This document shows positions 1 to 4,127 of a DNA stretch of 5,318 nucleotides, piece after piece. Position 1 is the stretch's first letter. Every line of letters begins with the position of its first letter. The translations under genes and the position numbers were made by a program. Location: NCBI GenBank assembly GCA_029256005.1, contig JAQSYS010000151.1, forward strand, positions 1-5,318. The letters are read 5' to 3'. The notes under the pieces were generated by a model. It was not told the DNA's origin. It saw nothing but the letters and a program-made list of their open reading frames with translations, and did no database searches. Origin of the DNA: Sedimentibacter sp. (GTDB taxonomy: Bacteria > Bacillota > Clostridia > Tissierellales > Sedimentibacteraceae).

Positions 1-783
1 TTCTGCATGCATCATAAGCCCTGCAAACTCATATCTATATAATTCAAGTCCAAACAAAACTCCAAGCCCTACATCGTCTATACCGCCTTCCATGGCTCTG
101 TCCATTGCTTCTGTGTGGTATGCATAATTATGTTTTGGTCCTGTTGGATGAAGTTTTTCATAGGATTCTTTATGATATGTTTCTTGGAACAATATATATG
201 TTCCTATGCCGGCTTCTTTCAATTTTCTGTAATTTTCTATAGTTGTTGCAGCAATATTAACATTTACACGCCTAATATCACCATTTTTGTGTTTAATGCT
301 ATAAATTGTGTTAATGCACTCAAGTATGTATTCAATTGGATTGTTTATAGGGTCCTCACCTGCTTCAAGTGCCAACCTTTTATGCCCCATGTCTTGTAGA
401 GCGATAACTTCTTTTTTAATATCCTCCTGCGATAACTTTTTTCTCGTAATATGTTTATTTTGATTGTGATAAGGGCAATAAACGCAACCATTAACACAAT
501 AATTCGAAAGATATAGAGGAGCAAACATCACAATGCGATTACCGTAAAAATCCTTTTTTATTTGCTCTGCAAGCTTATAAATTTCTTGATTTTTTTCTTC
601 TATTGAACAGTCTAATAAAACTAAAGCTTCTCTGTGGCTTAAACCTTTTCTTTGTTTTGCCTTTTCAATAATTTTATTAATTAACTCAACATTGTTTTTA
701 TTTTCTTCTGAATATTTTAATGATTCCAAAATTTCTTCGTTATTAATAAATTCTTCTGCCTTTAATGATTTAACATCATACAT
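1..783 (-). CDS. hydG: HydG, [FeFe]-hydrogenase H-cluster maturation tyrosine lyase (3' end cut by window edge)
   Basis: This is the first 261 residues of a radical SAM enzyme of the HydG family; the reading frame is open to base 1, so the C-terminal part (families run to about 470 residues) is outside the window. HydG cleaves tyrosine to p-cresol and a glycine fragment that becomes CO and cyanide, delivered as an Fe(CO)2(CN)-cysteine synthon for the H-cluster. Seen directly: the SAM-cluster motif CVNGCVYC (C96, C100, C103, spacing CX3CX2C) after APLYLSNY; a ThiH/HydG-like barrel with LALEAGEDP near 137-145 and LFQETYH near 198-204; and LMMHAE at the edge, where H259 may be the conserved histidine that holds the labile iron (inference). 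The second-cluster cysteines expected at the C-terminus cannot be seen. Start ATG at 783 is set by GAGGTGA (795-789), which overlaps the hydE stop, with 10 bases between the genes, so translation is probably coupled. ThiH is the closest alternative, but the CVYCPYH context and the hydE neighbour favour HydG strongly. Confidence 0.95.
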   Translation of the reverse strand, partial: MYDVKSLKAEEFINNEEILESLKYSEENKNNVELINKIIEKAKQRKGLSHREALVLLDCSIEEKNQEIYKLAEQIKKDFYGNRIVMFAPLYLSNYCVNGCVYCPYHNQNKHITRKKLSQEDIKKEVIALQDMGHKRLALEAGEDPINNPIEYILECINTIYSIKHKNGDIRRVNVNIAATTIENYRKLKEAGIGTYILFQETYHKESYEKLHPTGPKHNYAYHTEAMDRAMEGGIDDVGLGVLFGLELYRYEFAGLMMHAE

Positions 784-793
784 ATTATTCACC

Positions 794-1855
794 TCATATA
801 ATTATAGTTTCAGGTTTAAAATCTCCTCTTGATACCACTACATTATAACCAATCTTTTTCATTCGGTTTTCCATACAGAATCTGCATTCTGCAGCTTCAT
901 CCCCAGTACAAATTTTATTATCGTACAACAAATATTTATCTCTTACTTCTATAGGAGATAAATTCGGCATTACTACATTTGCACCTGAAAAAATTCCTTT
1001 TTCCCTGCCTAATGGATCAATTGTTCCTAATGCAGTTGTGGATGGAAGCAATGCACTTGGAAGCATAAGCCTTAATAAACCAATCATAAACAATGTTAGA
1101 TTGCCATCATCACCTTCAAATTCTTTAAATGGTGTGTCATGATGTGGGATGAATGGCCCAATTCCAACCATTTGTGGTTTTAATTCTTTGATGAACAACA
1201 AATCATCTGCTAAATTTTCAGTTGTTTGATATGGGGAACCAACCATAAATCCAGTTCCTACATCATATCCTATTTCTTTCAAATCCCATAAACATTGCTT
1301 TCTGTTTGATAGGGAGAGCTCACTTGGGTGAAGCTTATTATAATGTTCTTCAGTAGCTGTTTCATGTCTTAATAAATACCTATCAGCTCCGGCTTCATAA
1401 TATGCCTTATAACTATTGTAAGGCTTTTCGCCTAATGAAAGTGTCACAGCACAGTCTGAAAAATTTTGCTTTATTTCTTTTATTATTTCAATAATTTTAT
1501 CATCAGTATAAAAAGGGTCATCGCCTCCCTGGAGGACATAGGTTCTAAATCCCAATTCATAACCCGTTTTGCAGCATTCTAATATTTGACTTTTTGACAA
1601 TCGATATCTCTTTGCATTTTTATTGCTTCTTCTAATTCCACAATAGAAACAGTCATTTTTGCAGTAATTTGTAAATTCGATTAAACCCCTTATATAAATA
1701 TCATGATCATAATATTTATAACGAATATTCCTTGCCTTTTCAAATAAATATTCATTGACTTCAGGATTTCTTAAATCTATTAATTCAACAAATTCTTCTT
1801 TCGATAAAACATTATCTTTCTCAAGTTTATCTATGAGATTTTTTAAATTTTTCAT
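794..1855 (-). CDS. hydE: HydE, [FeFe]-hydrogenase H-cluster maturation radical SAM enzyme
   Basis: A complete 353-residue radical SAM protein, close to the usual HydE length of about 350. HydE acts after HydG on the Fe(CO)2(CN)-cysteine complex, using a SAM-derived radical to produce the precursor of the di-iron subcluster that HydF passes to the hydrogenase. Seen directly: CKNDCFYC with C65, C69 and C72 (CX3CX2C); QGGDDP at 109-114; the SAM-binding LLRHETA segment at 161-167; KLHPSELS at 174-181; TGFMVGSPYQT at 201-211; GPFIPHHDTP at 233-242; and C-terminal cysteines C316, C324 and C327 (CX7CX2C), the optional second Fe-S cluster found in some HydE proteins. BioB and PylB share the fold, but the PFIPHHDTP stretch and hydG next door point to HydE. 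The start is taken at 1855, six bases after AGGAGG (1867-1862). An in-frame ATG at 1861 directly abuts that Shine-Dalgarno, and the ATG at 1909 lies inside the upstream gene; both are unlikely starts. Confidence 0.96.
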   Translation of the reverse strand: MKNLKNLIDKLEKDNVLSKEEFVELIDLRNPEVNEYLFEKARNIRYKYYDHDIYIRGLIEFTNYCKNDCFYCGIRRSNKNAKRYRLSKSQILECCKTGYELGFRTYVLQGGDDPFYTDDKIIEIIKEIKQNFSDCAVTLSLGEKPYNSYKAYYEAGADRYLLRHETATEEHYNKLHPSELSLSNRKQCLWDLKEIGYDVGTGFMVGSPYQTTENLADDLLFIKELKPQMVGIGPFIPHHDTPFKEFEGDDGNLTLFMIGLLRLMLPSALLPSTTALGTIDPLGREKGIFSGANVVMPNLSPIEVRDKYLLYDNKICTGDEAAECRFCMENRMKKIGYNVVVSRGDFKPETIII

Positions 1856-1861
1856 TGTCAT

Positions 1862-1867
1862 CCTCCT
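1862..1867 (-). promoter_or_regulatory. Ribosome binding site that fixes the hydE start
   Basis: A perfect AGGAGG overlaps the last bases of the upstream gene, including two bases of its TAG stop (1868-1866). The spacing to ATG at 1855 is six bases, which is ideal, while the ATG at 1861 starts immediately next to it with no spacer. This shortens the longest possible HydE frame by 18 residues and suggests translational coupling with the upstream small gene. Confidence 0.85.
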
Positions 1868-2120
1868 AGGCAGACGGCAGTTTTGAATAAATTGTTTTTG
1901 TACTAACACCAGAGAGCATTCCTAATTTACCAGACAATGCACTGATAATATCAGAGGGCGCGTCAAGAACAATACTTATTATAGATAAATTTTTTTTAGA
2001 ATATGGTATACCCATTCGACCTATTATATATTCAGCATTTTGATGGAGTAAATCATTGATTTTATCAACAGAATCTTTGTTTTCAACCATAATACCTACT
2101 AAAGCAACTCTTGTTTCCAT
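1866..2120 (-). CDS. TM1266-type putative [FeFe]-hydrogenase system regulator (small ACT-like protein)
   Basis: A complete 84-residue protein with an alternating strand-helix pattern (METRVALVGIMVEN strand; helix over DSVDKINDLLHQ; GRMGIPY turn; strand LSIISIVLDA; helix DIISALSGKLGML; final strand VSTKTIYSKL). This is the beta-alpha-beta-beta-alpha-beta layout of the ACT-like family typified by Thermotoga maritima TM1266, which is annotated as a putative iron-only hydrogenase system regulator because it sits with hydE/hydG. The GRMGIPY turn and the LGMLSGVSTK segment are the features I rely on. No helix-turn-helix is present and the protein is all one small domain, so how it would regulate is unknown: ligand sensing, protein partner or RNA binding are all possible (inference). 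Start ATG at 2120 follows AGGAAGGA (2133-2126) by five bases. It is the first gene of the maturation operon, 10 bases from hydE. Family assignment is fairly sure; biochemical role is not. Confidence 0.85.
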   Translation of the reverse strand: METRVALVGIMVENKDSVDKINDLLHQNAEYIIGRMGIPYSKKNLSIISIVLDAPSDIISALSGKLGMLSGVSTKTIYSKLPSA

Positions 2121-2159
2121 AATTATCCTTCCTGATTATTTATTTTTAACTATTTTCAT

Positions 2160-2192
2160 AAAAAAATCTGTGCACTTAAAAAGGCACAGATT
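2160..2192 (-). terminator. Intrinsic terminator inside the hydrogenase-maturation operon leader
   Basis: AATCTGTGC (2192-2184) pairs perfectly with GCACAGATT (2173-2165), a 9-bp stem with a 10-base loop; loop bases CTT and AAG can extend it with one bulge. It runs straight into seven T (2166-2160), two of them in the stem. The U-tract is on the minus strand only, so it acts on transcription entering the TM1266-like gene, hydE and hydG. It lies about 40 bases before the first start codon with no gene of its own upstream other than the leader, which is why attenuation is suspected. Confidence 0.8.
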
Positions 2193-2222
2193 AGTGTTCT
2201 GTTTTTATACATATGCCTCTTT
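2178..2222 (-). other. Possible antiterminator structure competing with the leader terminator
   Basis: AAAGAGGC (2222-2215) can pair with GCCTTTTT (2185-2178), eight pairs with one G-U. Directly stacked on it, ACAGA (2202-2198) can pair with TCTGT (2190-2186), leaving a 12-base bulge and a 7-base loop. Together they capture most of the left arm and part of the loop of the terminator stem, so both folds cannot exist at once. This was found by hand, without energies; AT-rich sequence makes chance pairing possible. Confidence 0.4.
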
Positions 2223-2309
2223 TACCTTAGGTTTTAAAGCCTTTAGTGTCAGTGCTATATTTTTTTGAAGATTTGCCGCAAGAAATTCTCAACAGCTCAT
2301 CATAACAAT

Positions 2310-2338
2310 AGTATATCAAAATATTCGTTGATTGTAAA
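2310..2338 (-). promoter_or_regulatory. Sigma-A promoter of the hydrogenase-maturation operon (extended -10)
   Basis: TTTACA (2338-2333) and TATACT (2315-2310) are separated by exactly 17 bases, and TG at 2318-2317 gives an extended -10. Each hexamer differs from consensus at one position. The expected start is A at 2303, seven bases past the -10. It sits just after the spoVT terminator, so the maturation operon has its own promoter. Confidence 0.8.
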
Positions 2339-2349
2339 TATTTTAACAA
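2332..2349 (-). promoter_or_regulatory. Probable Rex operator overlapping the -35 element
   Basis: The minus-strand sequence TTGTTAAAATATTTACAA matches the clostridial/firmicute Rex operator TTGTTAANNNNTTAACAA at 13 of 14 defined bases (TTTACAA in place of TTAACAA). Rex binds when NADH is low relative to NAD+ and releases when NADH rises, and it commonly controls fermentation and hydrogen genes. The site covers the whole -35 hexamer (2338-2333), so bound Rex would block RNA polymerase. That the target makes the active site of hydrogenases, which dispose of excess reductant, fits the regulator's logic. The match is seen; the binding is inferred, and the rex gene is not in the window. Confidence 0.65.
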
Positions 2350-2359
2350 AATATTTTTT

Positions 2360-2389
2360 AAAAAAATAACCCGCTAATGCGAGTTATTT
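2360..2389 (-). terminator. spoVT: Rho-independent terminator after spoVT
   Basis: AAATAACTCGC (2389-2379) pairs with GCGGGTTATTT (2374-2364), an 11-bp stem with one G-T pair and a 4-base loop, overlapping and followed by a T-run on the minus strand (2366-2360). It lies about 40 bases after the spoVT stop and 11 bases before the Rex-type site, separating the sporulation block from the hydrogenase operon. Confidence 0.88.
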
Positions 2390-2430
2390 CTTATGTGTGT
2401 TGATATAAATATATCATCTTATTAAATTTT

Positions 2431-2982
2431 TTAGCTTTCCATTTGTCTTGATAAAAATAAACATGCAGTCTTTATTAACTTTTCTTCCACTTCTGACATT
2501 TTAGCTGCTTTATCTTTAGATAAAAGCATAACTGCACCTATAGGATCCCCATGAACTAATATTGGAGCTATTACTTGACTTGTATAGTTGTCAGGATTAA
2601 ATTCATTTGCTGTAATTCTAATTGGTTTAGCATTGGCATTTGTCAAATATACTTCTCTGCTTTCAATTACTTTTTCCAGTTCAGGGCTTAATCTTTTCTC
2701 AGTATAATCCTTTTTTGAACTTCCTGATACGGCAATTACTCCATCACGGTCAGTTATTATTGCAATATGTCTAGTTGTTTCAAATAAGGACTCAACATAC
2801 TCTCCTGCAAATTCAGTTAATTCTCCAATTGGTGAGTATTTTTTTAGTATTATCTCACCTTCTCTATCAGTAAATATTTCTAAAGGATCCCCTTCTCTAA
2901 TTCTTAACGTTCTTCTAATTTCCTTAGGAATAACCACTCTTCCCAAGTCATCAATTCTTCTGACAATTCCAGTTGCTTTCAT
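2431..2982 (-). CDS. spoVT: SpoVT, stage V sporulation transcriptional regulator
   Basis: A complete 183-residue protein, close to Bacillus subtilis SpoVT (178). SpoVT is a DNA-binding regulator that adjusts sigma-G dependent genes in the forespore and affects spore germination. Seen directly: an N-terminal SpoVT/AbrB swapped-hairpin DNA-binding domain (residues 1-50) with MKATGIVRRIDDLGRVVIPK, EIRRTLRIREGDPLEI and a second strand EGEIILKKY, then a linker and a GAF-like sensing domain from about 55 to 180 (HIAIITDRDGVIAVSG; QVIAPILVHGDPIGAVMLLS). The start at 2982 gives the canonical family N-terminus and follows GGAGGA (2997-2992) by nine bases. AbrB and Abh share the first domain but lack the GAF domain. 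Its position downstream of mfd matches the order known in Bacillus, there without the prsA-like gene between. It ends at its own terminator. The only good promoter I see upstream is sigma-A-like; no convincing sigma-G site was found. Confidence 0.95.
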   Translation of the reverse strand: MKATGIVRRIDDLGRVVIPKEIRRTLRIREGDPLEIFTDREGEIILKKYSPIGELTEFAGEYVESLFETTRHIAIITDRDGVIAVSGSSKKDYTEKRLSPELEKVIESREVYLTNANAKPIRITANEFNPDNYTSQVIAPILVHGDPIGAVMLLSKDKAAKMSEVEEKLIKTACLFLSRQMES

Positions 2983-3107
2983 TATTTAAGTTCCTCCAAT
3001 TGCATAATTTTATTTAAATGACATTTCTTTTAATATTTTCTATTATTTGCACTTTAATAGATTTTATCCTTATTTGTTTACGGATATTATTGGAAATATC
3101 ATTTCAC

Positions 3108-3136
3108 ATTATAAAGGAAGTGTTTATAATAAGCAA
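3108..3136 (-). promoter_or_regulatory. Sigma-A-like promoter upstream of spoVT
   Basis: TTGCTT (3136-3131) and a perfect TATAAT (3113-3108) are 17 bases apart, predicting a start near 3101 and a leader of about 120 bases. A-tracts lie just upstream (see the repeat at 3135-3165) and could act as an UP element. The -35 keeps only the TTG of the consensus. Confidence 0.55.
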
Positions 3137-3165
3137 CATTTTTTTACAATATATAACATTTTTTT
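3135..3165. repeat. Two 11-base A-tract repeats, 20 bases apart
   Basis: AACATTTTTTT occurs at 3135-3145 and again at 3155-3165 on the plus strand (AAAAAAATGTT on the minus strand). The 20-base period is about two helical turns, so the two A-tracts face the same side of the helix and could bend the DNA behind the spoVT promoter. The rest of the 205-base gap between prsA and spoVT is AT-rich, and I see no convincing terminator for the mfd-prsA transcript. Confidence 0.6.
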
Positions 3166-3187
3166 GGAAATATTAATAAACAATTAA

Positions 3188-4126
3188 TTATTTAGTAATA
3201 CTTGCTTCTTTTTTTAGATTTTCAAGAAGTTCTTCATATTTAAAAGATTTGAAATATTCTGTCAATACTGATTTTTCAGTTTCAAGTGTAACATTGCTGT
3301 CAACCTTTTTATCAGTTACTTTAATTACATGATATCCAAATTCAGATTTAACAGGTTCACTTATTTTTCCTATTTCTAATTCGAAAGCTACTTCTGAAAA
3401 CGGCTGAACCATATCAGTGTATTCGAAATAATCCAAGTCCCCACCATTAGCACCACTAGCTGTATCTTTAGATAGTTCCTTTGCAATTGCTTCGAAAGCT
3501 TCTCCCTTATTAAGTCTTTCGATAACAGCTTTTGCTTCTTCTTCAGTGTCAACAAGAATATGACTTGCTTTTATACTTTCATTCATCTTTAAATCATTGA
3601 ACAATGTTTGAAGCTCTTCATCTGTTGGTTGTAAATTTTCTATTTTAATTGATAAATAATGATTTATTAAAAATTCTTTTCTCAAAGATTCCTTTAAGTA
3701 TTCTTCAGTCATCCCATAACCTTCAAGGAATTTTTTATATTCTTCTTCTGTTTGTAAATATGACTTAAATTCGTCCAACTCAGTCTTCATATCCTCATCA
3801 GTCATTGCGATTCCTTCTTTTTCAGCTGCATCAACCAATAACATATCCATGATTAACTGATCAAGCAATGTGCTTTCATAATATGCTCCCATAGTTTGGC
3901 CTGCAGAAATTTCTTTTTCCCACGCCCCAGCGCCGTATTGAGTTTCTGCCATTTTTTTATATACTGACAAATGTTCGTCATATTCTTCCTGTGTTATTAC
4001 CTTGTCATTAACTTTTGCTTTAACACCTTCTTCAACTGTATCTGCACTTTTGTTTTGACATGCAGTAATTGCAAAGACAGTACAAAGAGCGAGTATTAAT
4101 GCAAGTAATTTTTTTAATTTGTTCAT
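3188..4126 (-). CDS. prsA: PrsA/SurA-type peptidyl-prolyl cis-trans isomerase lipoprotein
   Basis: A complete 312-residue secreted folding factor. The N-terminus is a lipoprotein signal: positively charged MNKLKK, a hydrophobic stretch LLALILALCTVFAI, and lipobox ITAC with the modified cysteine at C23, so the mature protein is tethered outside the membrane. Residues about 35-170 form the helical SurA-type chaperone part, starting with VNDKVITQEEYDE. Residues about 184-275 are a parvulin rotamase domain with ASHILV (187-192), GGDLDYF (228-234), the PFSEVAFEL helix and FGYHVIKV (263-270), all landmarks of active parvulins; a short charged tail follows. It helps extracellular proteins fold after Sec export. 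Start ATG at 4126 follows GGAGG (4137-4133) by six bases. Only one base separates it from the mfd stop, and its ribosome binding site is inside mfd, so the two are translationally coupled. The symbol is used in the family sense; clostridia often carry several paralogues. Confidence 0.9.
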   Translation of the reverse strand: MNKLKKLLALILALCTVFAITACQNKSADTVEEGVKAKVNDKVITQEEYDEHLSVYKKMAETQYGAGAWEKEISAGQTMGAYYESTLLDQLIMDMLLVDAAEKEGIAMTDEDMKTELDEFKSYLQTEEEYKKFLEGYGMTEEYLKESLRKEFLINHYLSIKIENLQPTDEELQTLFNDLKMNESIKASHILVDTEEEAKAVIERLNKGEAFEAIAKELSKDTASGANGGDLDYFEYTDMVQPFSEVAFELEIGKISEPVKSEFGYHVIKVTDKKVDSNVTLETEKSVLTEYFKSFKYEELLENLKKEASITK

Positions 4127-4127
4127 G

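Larger units (their letters stand above)
2121..2303 (-). promoter_or_regulatory. Long 5' leader of the hydrogenase-maturation operon, candidate attenuator or riboswitch
   Basis: From the predicted transcription start near 2303 to the first start codon at 2120 there are about 180 bases with no ordinary gene. They hold an intrinsic terminator (2192-2160), an alternative antiterminator pairing (2222-2178), and an upstream 80 bases with local self-complementarity, including UUGA at 2292-2289 against UCAA at 2269-2266, with a stem interrupted by one A-C mismatch between them. I compared it by eye with the consensus cores I know (SAM-I, c-di-GMP-I, T-box, NiCo, fluoride, ZTP, lysine, purine, guanidine) and saw no match. 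The layout, a promoter then a structured leader then a terminator then a gene, is that of conditional termination. The ligand or factor is unknown. It could instead be a small stand-alone RNA of about 140 bases with readthrough. Confidence 0.55.

Noticed and set aside
115..399. 94-codon plus-strand open frame
   Set aside because: It lies entirely antisense to the well-supported hydG frame, has no ribosome binding site, and its Phe/Cys/Ile-rich product is typical of the reverse strand of AT-rich coding DNA.
1856..1909. 18-residue N-terminal extension of HydE using ATG at 1909
   Set aside because: It would overlap the upstream gene by 44 bases, encodes residues not seen in HydE proteins, and ignores the perfect AGGAGG placed six bases before ATG at 1855.
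2056..2268. 70-codon plus-strand open frame
   Set aside because: Antisense to the TM1266-like gene and its leader, with no ribosome binding site and no recognisable domain; part of its sequence is simply the complement of the terminator stem.
2205..2303. Confident annotation of a selenoprotein gene in the leader
   Set aside because: Kept only as a low-interest lead: there is no ribosome binding site, SECIS-like geometry is poor, and the open run is short enough to arise by chance.
2336..2356. Perfect 9-bp inverted repeat AAATATTTT-AAC-AAAATATTT
   Set aside because: It contains only A and T in the stem, overlaps the better-explained Rex-type palindrome by 14 bases, and is too weak to be a terminator; most likely a by-product of local AT richness.
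3011..3050. Possible sigma-G promoter for spoVT, with CATTTAA as -10
   Set aside because: The -10 has a mismatch to CATNNTA and no acceptable -35 lies at the right distance upstream.
3121..3182. Inverted repeat TGTTTAT...ATAAACA flanking the prsA-spoVT gap as a prsA terminator
   Set aside because: The arms are about 45 bases apart, the stem is AT-only and no U-tract follows, so it does not look like an intrinsic terminator.
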